Part shown: positions 1-7,694 of the stretch, piece after piece | Numbering within the stretch: position 1 is the first letter of the stretch | Layout: each line of letters opens with the position of its first letter | From: Devosia sp. Root635 | GTDB lineage: Bacteria > Pseudomonadota > Alphaproteobacteria > Rhizobiales > Devosiaceae | Assembly: GCF_001427605.1 (NCBI RefSeq) | Contig: NZ_LMGZ01000021.1 | Location: forward strand, 1 to 64,000 | DNA length: 64,000 nucleotides | Reading direction: 5' to 3' | The notes under the pieces: model-generated | The model's input: the letters and a program-made list of their open reading frames with translations, nothing else | Told to the model about the DNA's origin: nothing | Databases searched by the model: none | Position numbers and translations under genes: made by a program

Positions 1-98
1 GTGTTGGCGATGCGCTTGCAGATACCGCCGGCGGGTGCGTCAATGTCCAGCCAGCGTTTAGAAACGTCGATTCCTATCCAGGTCGGTGATAGCGTCAT
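1..98 (-). CDS. IS110-family transposase, N-terminal fragment
   Basis: Only the first 32 residues are in the window; the gene runs off the left edge. They start at an ATG at 98-96 and contain WIGIDVSKRWLDI, the opening strand of the RuvC-like DEDD domain of IS110 transposases, with the first catalytic aspartate at about residue 11. These enzymes cut and join DNA through a Holliday-junction-like mechanism and, in the IS110 subgroup, are guided by an RNA encoded in the leader next to the start codon. Whether the C-terminal Tnp20 domain with its serine is intact cannot be seen. The gene faces away from plsY. Confidence 0.8.
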   Translation of the reverse strand, partial: MTLSPTWIGIDVSKRWLDIDAPAGGICKRIAN

Positions 99-245
99 GA
101 GGCCTGTCCCTGTGATGCGAGGTCCATTGCAACTGGCCTCGTGCAACTGTTCAGGTGGTCAAGAGCGGGCGGGGACCCGTGCCGGCTCGCGGTCTCACAA
201 CCTGGGACCCAACGGTCTCCCGCCCGCGTCAATCATGACACAATC
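99..245 (-). ncRNA. Candidate IS110 bridge RNA region
   Basis: This is the noncoding leader directly upstream of the transposase start, where IS110-subgroup elements encode their bridge (seek) RNA. A perfect 9-bp stem joins 165-173 (GCGGGCGGG) to 219-227 (CCCGCCCGC), enclosing about 45 nt. Inside, GGGACCC occurs twice (172-178 and 204-210) and CGGTCTC occurs twice (near 190 and 213), as might be expected of a loop with paired guide segments. A second region at 125-150 carries a GCAACTG repeat. The stem is seen; the function is inferred from family and position, and the RNA ends are guesses. Confidence 0.4.
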
Positions 246-325
246 AAACAACACAGGGGCCCATCCTGAGGTCGCGCCCCAGCCGCAAGGTGGTTGGTTT
301 GAACCACCGGACTTGCCTCACCATC

Positions 326-362
326 TCGGGATGGATCCCGGCTCAAGGCCGGGATGACATCG
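326..362. repeat. Dispersed palindromic intergenic repeat (GGATCCCGGC/GCCGGGATGACA type)
   Basis: GGATCCCGGC, a short AT-containing centre and GCCGGGATGACATCG form a hairpin. A diverged copy lies at 54887-54916. It separates the IS110 end from plsY and is probably native intergenic sequence, not part of the IS. Confidence 0.6.
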
Positions 363-432
363 AGTTGGGGAAGCCCCCTTGTGGGAACCACCGCGCTGGG
401 GCTACTTTTCTGCACAATTTGAGAGGAAACCA

Positions 433-1041
433 ATGCCAACCGACCTGATGCCGCTGCTCTACGCCATCGTCCTCGGCTATCTCTGCGGCTCCGTCCCCTT
501 CGGCCTGCTGCTCACCCGCGCCGCCGGGCTTGGCGACATCCGCGATATCGGCTCGGGCAATATCGGGGCGACCAATGTGCTGCGCACCGGCAATCGCTGG
601 GTCGCCGGTGCCACGCTCGTCCTCGACGCCGCCAAGGCCGCCCTGCCCATTCTCGTCGCCCGCTACTGCTGGGGCGAAAACGCCGCCATGCTCGCCGCCA
701 TCGGCGCCTTGCTCGGACACTGCTTCCCGGTCTGGCTCAATTTCAAGGGCGGCAAGGGCGTCTCGGTGATGATCGGCTCGCTCCTCGCCCTTTCCTGGCC
801 GGTCGGCCTCATCTTCTGCGCCGTCTGGCTGGTCATCGCCTTCGCCCAGAAAATGAGTTCGCTCGCCGCGCTCACCGCCGCCGCCACCGCGCCGATCTTC
901 GCCTTTGTCGTGGTCAATGAATGGCTGGCCGGCGCCATTGCCGTCATGGCCATCGTCCTTTTCTTCCAGCACCGCGAAAACATCGCCCGGCTGATGGCCG
1001 GCACCGAGCCAAAAATCGGCTCGGAGAAAAAGGCCTCCTAG
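433..1041 (+). CDS. plsY: Glycerol-3-phosphate acyltransferase PlsY
   Basis: 202-residue multi-pass inner-membrane enzyme that transfers the acyl group of acyl-phosphate to glycerol-3-phosphate, the first acylation of phospholipid synthesis. All three family motifs are visible: GSVPFG at 19-24, GSGNIGATN at 40-48 and GHCFPVWLNFKGGKGV at 95-110. I chose the ATG at 433 (MPTDLMP) because GAGAGG sits just upstream and the transmembrane helix begins at once. An in-frame start at 379 would add a non-family hydrophilic leader. The stop is 3 nt before dprA, so the two are probably co-transcribed. In relatives pyrC often lies upstream; here an IS110 end does. Confidence 0.95.
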   Translation: MPTDLMPLLYAIVLGYLCGSVPFGLLLTRAAGLGDIRDIGSGNIGATNVLRTGNRWVAGATLVLDAAKAALPILVARYCWGENAAMLAAIGALLGHCFPVWLNFKGGKGVSVMIGSLLALSWPVGLIFCAVWLVIAFAQKMSSLAALTAAATAPIFAFVVVNEWLAGAIAVMAIVLFFQHRENIARLMAGTEPKIGSEKKAS

Positions 1042-1044
1042 CCG

Positions 1045-2166
1045 TTGGCGCCGCGCCCGGCTGCCACTCTCACCGATACCCAGCGCCGCGATTGGCTGCG
1101 CCTGCTGCGCACCGACAATGTCGGCCCCGCCACCTTCCGCCAGTTGCTGACCCGTTTTGGCTCGGCCGATGCCGCACTCGACGCCCTGCCCGGCCTGCTC
1201 AGGCGCACCGCCAAGCCCCTTCGCATCCCCACGCAATCCGAGGCCGAAGATGAAATCGCCGGCCTTTCCCGCTATGGCGCCCGCCTCGTCGCCGGCGGCG
1301 AACCCGATTATCCGCCGCTCCTCGCCTATATCCCCGCCGCCCCGCCGCTCGTCACCATGGCCGGCGGCCAGAACCTCGATTGGCTCCGCACCGTCGCCAT
1401 TGTCGGCGCCCGCAACGCCTCGGCCGCCGGCATCAAGATGACCCGCCTCTTGGCCGGCGATCTCGGCGAGCGCGGTTACACCGTGGTCTCCGGCCTCGCC
1501 CGCGGCATCGACACGGCGGCCCACCGCGCCACGCTCACCACGGGCACCATCGCCGTCCTGGCCGGTGGTTTCGACAAGATTTATCCCGACGAAAACATCC
1601 CCCTCGCCCACGACATTCTCGACAATGGCGGGTGCCTGCTCACCGAAATGCCGCTGGGCTGGGAACCCCGCGCCCGCGACTTCCCCAGACGTAACCGGCT
1701 GGTTTCCGGTCTCTCCCTCGGCGTCGTCGTGGTCGAAGCCGCCAAGCGCAGCGGTTCGCTCATCACCGCCCGCCTGGCGCTGGAGCAGAACCGCGACGTC
1801 TTCGCCGTCCCCGGCTCCCCACTCGATCCGCGCGCCGAAGGCGGCAATACCCTCATCCAGCAGGGCGCCAAACTCATCACCGGCGCAGCAGACATCGTGG
1901 AAACCCTGGGCAGTGCCGACCCGTCCCGCAACGCCCTCTTCGACCGCGATTGGGAACCCGACCTCCTCCCAGATACGCCGCCACCCAGCGAAGATGACCG
2001 CTCCCGCCTGCTCTCCTCGCTCAGCGCCACGCCGATCGACGTCGACGAACTAGTCCGCCAGTCCGGCCTCCCCGCCTCCGCCATGCAGATGTTGCTGCTC
2101 GAACTCGACCTCGCCGGCCAGATCGAATGGTCCAGCGGTCAGCTGGTAGCGCTGAAATACAGCTAG
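1045..2166 (+). CDS. dprA: DNA-processing protein DprA
   Basis: 373 residues. DprA binds incoming single-stranded DNA and loads RecA during natural transformation; it is widespread even where competence is unproven. Order seen: a helix-hairpin-helix-like N-terminus (about 10-60), a Rossmann-fold core with VGARNAS (about 120-126), SGLARGID (149-156), a later PRRNRL-type segment, and a C-terminal winged helix (about 315-373) ending in GQLVALKYS. The start is a TTG three bases after the plsY stop; no ATG gives a better N-terminus. It is translationally close to plsY, an arrangement common in alphaproteobacteria. Confidence 0.93.
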   Translation: MAPRPAATLTDTQRRDWLRLLRTDNVGPATFRQLLTRFGSADAALDALPGLLRRTAKPLRIPTQSEAEDEIAGLSRYGARLVAGGEPDYPPLLAYIPAAPPLVTMAGGQNLDWLRTVAIVGARNASAAGIKMTRLLAGDLGERGYTVVSGLARGIDTAAHRATLTTGTIAVLAGGFDKIYPDENIPLAHDILDNGGCLLTEMPLGWEPRARDFPRRNRLVSGLSLGVVVVEAAKRSGSLITARLALEQNRDVFAVPGSPLDPRAEGGNTLIQQGAKLITGAADIVETLGSADPSRNALFDRDWEPDLLPDTPPPSEDDRSRLLSSLSATPIDVDELVRQSGLPASAMQMLLLELDLAGQIEWSSGQLVALKYS

Positions 2167-2310
2167 ACCCCCTCATCCGCCCTTCGGGCACCTTCTCCTA
2201 CGAGGGGAGAAGGGGACTCGGTGGTTAGCCAGGAGTGGAGCCACCCCTCGCCCCTTGTGGGAGAGGGGGATTTTTGCGGCGTTCAGCCGGAAAAATCGGG
2301 TGAGGGGTTG
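2167..2310. repeat. Two dispersed palindromic intergenic repeats in tandem
   Basis: 2167-2213 has CCCTCATCCGCCCTTCGGG followed by CTTCTCC...GGGGAGAAGG, the same unit that recurs near 56910-56984. 2231-2310 has GGAGTGGAGCC, CCCTCGCCCC, GTGGGAGAGGG and later GGGTGAGGGG, a unit that recurs at 6118-6192 and, inverted, at 57026-57092. Both fold into hairpins and lie between the convergent dprA and murB, where they may help end transcription. Confidence 0.6.
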
Positions 2311-2331
2311 CCGCCGCAAACTCGATGCCAG

Positions 2332-3345
2332 CTAGCAGAACACCGGCTCCTCATGCAGTTGCACGCCAAACCGCTCCCGTACCGTCAACTTCACATGCTC
2401 GGCCAGCGCCCGCACATCCCCGGCCACGGCCCCACCATAATTCACCAGCACCAGCGCATGCCGCTCCGACATGCCCACCGGTCCCAGCCGAAACCCCTTG
2501 AGCTCGCTTTTCTCGATCAGCCACCCGGCCGACAGCTTCAACCGTCCATCCGCCTGCGGAAAAACCGGGGCGGCTGGAAACTCCGCCAGCACCGGTTCAG
2601 CGTCCGCCACCGAAACGATCGGATTCTGGAAAAACGAGCCGGCATTGGGCGTCACCCGCCAGTCCGGCAGCTTGGAATTTCGCAGCGCCACGACCCGGTC
2701 CATCAACGCGTGCGGCGTCACATCTCCGGCAATATCTGCCAGGCCCGCAAAATTCTGGTTGGGCACCCATGGTGTCGGCAGCAGCAGGCGCAGCGACAGG
2801 ACCACGTAGCGATCGGGTTCGTGCTTGAACAGGCTGTCGCGATAGGCAAACGCACATTCCTCCCTGAGGAATGTTCGCGCCGTTCCGGTCACGCGGTCAT
2901 AGGCGACCAGGGATTCGAGCACATCGGCCACTTCGACCCCATAGGCCCCGATATTCTGCACCGGTGCTGCGCCAACCGTGCCCGGGATGAGAGCGAGATT
3001 TTCGATCCCGCCCAGGCCCTGCCCGACGGTCCAGGCCACCAGGTCATGCCAGGTCTCGCCCGCCGCGGCTTCAACGAGCACCCCGTGCTTGTTGGTCTCC
3101 ACGATGCGCCGGCCCCGGATCGCCATCACAGCGGTAATGCCGTCAAACTGGGGCGCCAGTACCACATTGCTGCCCCCGCCCAATATGCGCAAAGGCAGGC
3201 CCTGCGCCGCAGAAGCCGCCAGCACCTCGGCCACCATGGCTGGCTCGGTAATAGACACGCCCAGGCGCGAATGCGCGCCCAGCGCCAGCGTATTATGCGC
3301 CGAAAGGTCGAAATCCGGAATCAAGGCAAGGCTCGAATGGGTCAT
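2332..3345 (-). CDS. murB: UDP-N-acetylenolpyruvoylglucosamine reductase MurB, type I
   Basis: 337-residue cytoplasmic FAD enzyme that reduces UDP-GlcNAc-enolpyruvate to UDP-MurNAc in peptidoglycan precursor synthesis. Seen: the FAD-binding LGGGSN (55-60), IPGTVGAAPVQNIGAYG (120-136), FAYRDSLFK with the catalytic arginine at 169, NAGSFFQNP with the proton-donor serine at 237, and a glutamate pair near 332. The YRDSLFKHE loop and length match type I MurB (the E. coli kind) more than the shorter type II form usual in the alphaproteobacterial division cluster. It stands alone, divergent from topA. The genome may hold a second murB in the dcw cluster, which cannot be checked here. Confidence 0.92.
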   Translation of the reverse strand: MTHSSLALIPDFDLSAHNTLALGAHSRLGVSITEPAMVAEVLAASAAQGLPLRILGGGSNVVLAPQFDGITAVMAIRGRRIVETNKHGVLVEAAAGETWHDLVAWTVGQGLGGIENLALIPGTVGAAPVQNIGAYGVEVADVLESLVAYDRVTGTARTFLREECAFAYRDSLFKHEPDRYVVLSLRLLLPTPWVPNQNFAGLADIAGDVTPHALMDRVVALRNSKLPDWRVTPNAGSFFQNPIVSVADAEPVLAEFPAAPVFPQADGRLKLSAGWLIEKSELKGFRLGPVGMSERHALVLVNYGGAVAGDVRALAEHVKLTVRERFGVQLHEEPVFC

Positions 3346-3378
3346 TGCGGTGCCCTATCAGAATCGGCCGCAAAAATC

Positions 3379-3395
3379 CTCTCTCTAAGAGAGAG
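3379..3395. promoter_or_regulatory. Perfect CTCTCTCT/AGAGAGAG palindrome in the murB-topA divergent region
   Basis: Two 8-bp arms meet at a single central base, 34 bp upstream of the murB start and about 90 bp upstream of topA. It could be an operator for either gene or a structural element. No regulator can be assigned. Confidence 0.3.
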
Positions 3396-3420
3396 CGCAT
3401 CGCCACCTCGTTTGCCTGCA

Positions 3421-3466
3421 TTGACACCGCATCGCGGCTTCACCATGTTGCGCCACTTCTTATAAA
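3421..3466 (+). promoter_or_regulatory. Candidate topA promoter region
   Basis: A perfect TTGACA at 3421-3426 is followed after 17 bp by CATGTT. Alternatively TTCACC at 3439 pairs with TATAAA at 3461-3466 across 16 bp. Either would start transcription shortly before the topA ATG at 3488. Sequence inspection cannot separate them. Confidence 0.4.
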
Positions 3467-3487
3467 GCGTTGCGGAACGGGTATTCC

Positions 3488-6115
3488 ATGAAGGTCGTCG
3501 TCGTTGAAAGTCCGGCTAAAGCCAAGACAATCAACAAATATCTGGGTTCAGGCTATGAAGTCCTGGCCTCTTTTGGCCATGTCCGCGACCTGCCGGCCAA
3601 GGATGGGTCGGTCCGTCCCGACGAAGACTTCGCCATGTCCTGGGAGGTCGATACCGCCTCCCGCAAGCGCCTTTCCGATATCGCCAATGCCCTCAAGGGC
3701 GCCGATGGCCTGATCCTCGCCACCGACCCGGATCGCGAAGGCGAGGCCATTTCCTGGCACGTGCTCGATGTTCTGCGCCAGAAGAAGGCCCTCAAGAAGG
3801 ACACCCCGGTCCAGCGCGTGGTGTTCAACGCCATCACCAAGGACGCCGTCACCACGGCAATGGCCAGCCCGCGCGAAATCGACATGCCGCTGGTCGATGC
3901 CTACCTGGCCCGCCGCGCCCTCGACTACCTCGTCGGCTTCACCCTCTCGCCCATCCTCTGGCGCAAGCTGCCCGGCTCCCGTTCGGCCGGCCGCGTGCAA
4001 TCGGTCGCTTTGCGCCTGGTCTCCGACCGCGAAGCCGAAATCGAAAAGTTCAAGGCGGATGAATATTGGTCCGTCGAGGCCAAGCTGGCCCAGTCCGGCA
4101 AGAGCTTCCTGGCCCGTCTGTTCTCGGTCGATGGCAAGAAGACCGACAAGCTCGATATCAAGACCGGCGAAAATGCCGCCGAGCTGAAACAGCTCATCGA
4201 AGCCGGCCAGTTCAACGTCTCAAACGTCGAAAAAAAGCCGACCAGGCGCAATCCCTATGCGCCCTTCACCACCTCCTCGCTGCAGCAGGACGCCTCCTCG
4301 CGCCTTGGCCTGTCGCCATCACGCACGATGCAGATCGCCCAGCGCCTCTACGAAGACGGCCTCATCACCTATATGCGAACCGACGCCGTGCAGATGGCCC
4401 CCGAGGGCATCGCCATGGCCCGGTCGGTGATCGGGAAATATTTCGGCGAGGAATACCTCCCCGAAAAGCCCCGCATCTACCAGACCAAGGCCAAGAACGC
4501 CCAGGAAGCGCACGAGGCCATCCGCCCGACGGATATGTTCAAGCGCCCCGAACAACTCCATATCGATGCCGACCAGGCCAAGCTCTATGGCCTGATCTGG
4601 CGCCGCACCCTCGCCTCTCAGATGAAATCCGCCGAGATCGACCGCACCAGTGTCGACATCGCGGTCAATATCCCCGGCCGCGCGGTGGAACTGCGGGCCG
4701 TCGGCTCCGTCGTCACCTTCCCCGGCTTCCTCAAGCTCTATGGCGTCGAGGTCAAGTCCGACGAGCCTGATGACGAGGATGAGGAAAGCCGCGAACTGCC
4801 CCCGCTGGCTGTCGGCGACAAGCCCAGCCTGCAGCAGGTCGATATCGAGCAGCATTTCACCCAGCCGCCCAGCCGCTATACCGAAGCCAGCCTCATCAAG
4901 AAGATGGAAGAGCTCGGCATCGGCCGCCCCTCGACCTACGCGGCAACCCTCACCACCCTCAAGGACCGCGACTATGTCCGCCTCGAGGGCAAGGCCCTGC
5001 ATCCCGAAGACCGCGGCCGCATCGTTACCGCCTTCCTCGAAAATTTCTTCAACCGCTATGTGGAATACGGTTTCACCGCCGGGCTCGAAGAACAGCTCGA
5101 CGAGATTTCGGCCGGCGACCTCGACTACAAGCAGGTGCTGCGCGACTTCTGGCGCGATTTCACCGCGGCCACCGAGGAGATCAAGGATCTCCGCGTCTCC
5201 GAAGTGCTCGATGCGCTCAACGAGGCCCTGGCCAGCCGCATCTTCCCGCCCAGGGAAGACGGTTCCGATCCCCGCCGCTGCCCCACTTGCGGCACCGGCC
5301 AGCTCTCGCTGAAACTCGGCAAGTTCGGCGCCTTCATCGGCTGCTCCAACTATCCCGAATGCAAGCACACGATGCAGCTTTCGGACGCGGCCTCCGGCCA
5401 ATCCAGCGAGGCCGCCGTCGGAGACGGCATTCTCGGCACCGATCCGGAATCGGGCGAGGAAGTCTTCCTCAAATCCGGCCGTTTCGGTCCCTATGTCCAG
5501 CTCGGCGACGGCAAGGAGCCCAAGCGCTCCTCGCTCCCCAAGGGCTGGGATTCGGCCGCCCTGACGCTGGAAGGCGCGCTCAAGCTCCTCTCCCTGCCGC
5601 GCGAAGTCGGCCTTCACCCGGAAACCGGCCTGCCCATCTCGGCTGGCCTCGGCCGCTACGGCCCCTTCGTGCTGCATGACGGCAAATATGCCAACCTGCC
5701 CGACGTCGAGGAAGTCTTCACCGTCGGCCTCAACCGCGCCGTCGACCTCATCGCGCAAAAAGCCGCCGGCGGCTTCCAACGGGGCAGTGTCTCGGCAATC
5801 AAGACCTTCGAGCATGACGGTGGGCCCATCAAGATCGCCATCGGTCGCTTCGGCCCCTACGCCAATCAGGGCAAGGTCTACGCCAACATTCCCAAGGATA
5901 CCAAGCCTGAGGATGTGACGCTGGAGCAGGCGATTGCGCTGATTGCCGCCAAGATCGAAGCTGGGGGCGGCAGGAAGAAGGCACCGGCCAAGAAGGCTGC
6001 CGCCAAGAAGCCGGCAGCGAAATCCACGAGCGCGAAAAAGCCGGCCGCCAAGAAAGCACCAGCAAAAAAGGCCGCGCCGAAGAAGACGGTAAAGGCGGAA
6101 GACGTTCCGTTCTAG
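3488..6115 (+). CDS. topA: DNA topoisomerase I
   Basis: 875-residue type IA topoisomerase that relaxes negative supercoils through a covalent tyrosine-DNA intermediate. The Toprim domain starts with VVESPAKAKTI (4-14) and carries the metal-binding DPDREGE at 80-86. The active-site tyrosine is in EDGLITYMRTDA at about 295. One tetracysteine zinc module lies at about 598-626 (CPTC...CSNYPEC). It is followed by topoisomerase C-terminal repeats that keep the FGPY fold but have lost their cysteines. The last 40 residues are a lysine/alanine tail (AKKAAAKKPAAK type), as in many alphaproteobacterial enzymes. The ATG at 3488 begins the conserved Toprim strand; an upstream in-frame start adds six non-conserved residues. 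Confidence 0.97.
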   Translation: MKVVVVESPAKAKTINKYLGSGYEVLASFGHVRDLPAKDGSVRPDEDFAMSWEVDTASRKRLSDIANALKGADGLILATDPDREGEAISWHVLDVLRQKKALKKDTPVQRVVFNAITKDAVTTAMASPREIDMPLVDAYLARRALDYLVGFTLSPILWRKLPGSRSAGRVQSVALRLVSDREAEIEKFKADEYWSVEAKLAQSGKSFLARLFSVDGKKTDKLDIKTGENAAELKQLIEAGQFNVSNVEKKPTRRNPYAPFTTSSLQQDASSRLGLSPSRTMQIAQRLYEDGLITYMRTDAVQMAPEGIAMARSVIGKYFGEEYLPEKPRIYQTKAKNAQEAHEAIRPTDMFKRPEQLHIDADQAKLYGLIWRRTLASQMKSAEIDRTSVDIAVNIPGRAVELRAVGSVVTFPGFLKLYGVEVKSDEPDDEDEESRELPPLAVGDKPSLQQVDIEQHFTQPPSRYTEASLIKKMEELGIGRPSTYAATLTTLKDRDYVRLEGKALHPEDRGRIVTAFLENFFNRYVEYGFTAGLEEQLDEISAGDLDYKQVLRDFWRDFTAATEEIKDLRVSEVLDALNEALASRIFPPREDGSDPRRCPTCGTGQLSLKLGKFGAFIGCSNYPECKHTMQLSDAASGQSSEAAVGDGILGTDPESGEEVFLKSGRFGPYVQLGDGKEPKRSSLPKGWDSAALTLEGALKLLSLPREVGLHPETGLPISAGLGRYGPFVLHDGKYANLPDVEEVFTVGLNRAVDLIAQKAAGGFQRGSVSAIKTFEHDGGPIKIAIGRFGPYANQGKVYANIPKDTKPEDVTLEQAIALIAAKIEAGGGRKKAPAKKAAAKKPAAKSTSAKKPAAKKAPAKKAAPKKTVKAEDVPF

Positions 6116-6117
6116 CA

Positions 6118-6192
6118 AGGAGTGGCGTTCCCCTCGCCCCTGTGGGAGAGGGCCGAACAATCCGCGTTCAGCGGATTTTTCGGCTAAGGGGT
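6118..6192. repeat. Dispersed palindromic repeat between topA and the dipeptidase gene
   Basis: A GGAGTGG...CCCTCGCCCC...GTGGGAGAGGG...GGCTAAGGGG unit, the second copy of the family seen at 2231-2310. It sits between convergent genes and can form a hairpin. Confidence 0.6.
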
Positions 6193-6215
6193 CTCTCCGC
6201 TTGCCGAGCGACGCC

Positions 6216-7253
6216 CTACTTCATCACCCGCTCCACCATTCCTACCCAGTTCCCCAGCGCGATCTTGCCGACCAGCTCGGTTCCATAGCCCTTGTCCAGC
6301 AACGCCTGCAGCAGCCGCCGCACGCCCGTCACATCCCCGATGACCGCTGGCACCATGGCTCCGTCGAAATCCGATCCCAGTGCAACGCCGTCCTCGCCCA
6401 GCGCGTCCACCAGCGCATCGACATGACGGACCATCACCTCGATTTCCGTGTCGGCCACGAATTTCCCATCCGGTCGCAAAAAACCCGTGGCGAAATTCAG
6501 CCCCACAATCCCCTTGCTCTCGGCAATGGCGGCCAGTTGCCAGTCCACCAGGTTGCGCGCATGGGGGCTGATCGCATGCACATTGGAATGCGTCGCCACC
6601 AGCGGATGGCTGCTGATCGCGGCCACGTCGCGGAACCCCGCGGCATTGAGATGGCTGAGATCGAGCATCACGCCCATGCCATTGCACACCCGCACCAGTT
6701 CCTTGCCCGCATCGCTCAGCCCCGGCCCGATATCGGGGTCGACACTGTGCCGGAACGGCACCCCGGTCCCGAATTCATTGGCCCGGCTCCAGGTAATGCC
6801 GATCGACCGCAGCCCGGCCGCATAGAGCAGCTCCAGCGACCGGAACTCGGTATCGATGGCCTCAGCCCCCTCGATATGGAAAATCGCCGCCAGCGTGTCC
6901 GCCGCCAGCGCCGCGCGCAGTTCCGCTGCATTGCGGCACACCGCCAGCGCCCCCGCCCGCTCCAACCTGAATAGTATCGACGCCATCCCGCTGGTCGACG
7001 CCATCGCATCGCTCCAGGCCAGCTCCGGCGGCAGGTCGGGGCTGAGCGCGGCACTCACCGTGGCAAGCCCGGTCTTGAGCGGTGGCGGAAACATGGCGAA
7101 AAACCCACCCGCCATGCCGGCCGCCCTGGCCCGCGGCAGATCGATATGCCCCTCCCTGCCCCCCTCGATGAACGCCCGCTCCTTGTCGGCCCCCTCTGCC
7201 TCCAGCAAGCGCAGCAGGGTGTCGTTATGGCCGTCGAAGAAGGGAATGGTCAT
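6216..7253 (-). CDS. M19-family membrane dipeptidase (renal dipeptidase type)
   Basis: 345-residue zinc peptidase-fold protein. The family hydrolyses dipeptides, including mixed L/D forms. Metal ligands are in place: DGHND at 7-11, the bridging glutamate in HIEGAE (E128), histidines at 201 (LDLSH) and 222 (ATHSN), and the aspartate in GSDFDG (D295). There is no signal peptide or lipid anchor, so despite the family name this enzyme should be cytoplasmic. The gene is alone, convergent with topA. Substrate is unknown; peptidoglycan or nutrient dipeptide turnover are both plausible. Confidence 0.9.
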   Translation of the reverse strand: MTIPFFDGHNDTLLRLLEAEGADKERAFIEGGREGHIDLPRARAAGMAGGFFAMFPPPLKTGLATVSAALSPDLPPELAWSDAMASTSGMASILFRLERAGALAVCRNAAELRAALAADTLAAIFHIEGAEAIDTEFRSLELLYAAGLRSIGITWSRANEFGTGVPFRHSVDPDIGPGLSDAGKELVRVCNGMGVMLDLSHLNAAGFRDVAAISSHPLVATHSNVHAISPHARNLVDWQLAAIAESKGIVGLNFATGFLRPDGKFVADTEIEVMVRHVDALVDALGEDGVALGSDFDGAMVPAVIGDVTGVRRLLQALLDKGYGTELVGKIALGNWVGMVERVMK

Positions 7254-7337
7254 GGGATGGTCCGGGGAATCGGCGATTGGACAGGCACTCTACCACCTCT
7301 TGTCGGACTCTCAGTCGACCACCCTCCTCCTTGCGGG

Positions 7338-7640
7338 GATATGAAATTGGCAGGCTGCAATGTTTCAGTCGTCTCCCTCCCCCTTGCGGGGCTTGGAGCG
7401 ACCCGAAGGGTCAAATCGCTCCATGGAGCGATTTGAGTGAACAAGGCCATGAGGGCTGTGCCCGAATGGCTGGATCAAGGGTGGGGATGTTTGGCCCCGA
7501 TATCCGGGCTAAACGACACCCCCTCCCAACCTCCCCCCGTCAAGGGGGAGGAACCGCGCGGCGGACGTGGCGAGGTCGTGCCAGCCCATATGCGATAGCC
7601 GTCCCCGCAAGGGGGAGGGAGAGCGAGATAGGACAAATTG
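7338..7640. repeat. Composite dispersed intergenic repeat (gene-free 7254-7694)
   Basis: This gene-free stretch is mostly repeat. 7338-7388 reads, inverted, almost as 54708-54760 (CGACTGAAACATTGC, then GCCTGCC, then TTTCATAT). 7481-7520 carries GGGTGGGGATGTTTGG and GCCCCGATATCCGGGCT, the core shared with 47340 and 54668. 7521-7620 has further CCTCCCCC...AAGGGGGAGG palindromes and GGCGAGGTCG as at 54799. An internal GGAGCG...CGCTCC inverted repeat lies at 7395-7430. No open frame here looks real. Confidence 0.65.
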
Positions 7641-7694
7641 GCAATCCCGCTGCGGATGCCCTATCTATCGGCCACCTTTCTCAGAAACGACCCA

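Larger units (their letters stand above)
1..290 (-). mobile_element. IS110-family insertion sequence, left end (truncated by window edge)
   Basis: The first 98 bases encode, on the minus strand, the start of an IS110-type transposase. The bases to its right form the noncoding leader that lies between the element end and the transposase in this family. IS110 elements lack clear terminal inverted repeats, so the boundary cannot be read directly. I place it near 280-290 because a dispersed genomic repeat begins at about 326. Most of the element lies outside the window. Confidence 0.6.

Noticed and set aside
343-1611. 422-codon minus-strand open frame opposite plsY-dprA
   Set aside because: Glycine/glutamate/alanine composition typical of an antisense shadow; plsY and dprA are certain on the plus strand.
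2221-3465. 414-codon plus-strand open frame opposite murB
   Set aside because: Begins in a dispersed repeat, runs antisense to murB and has no recognisable domain.
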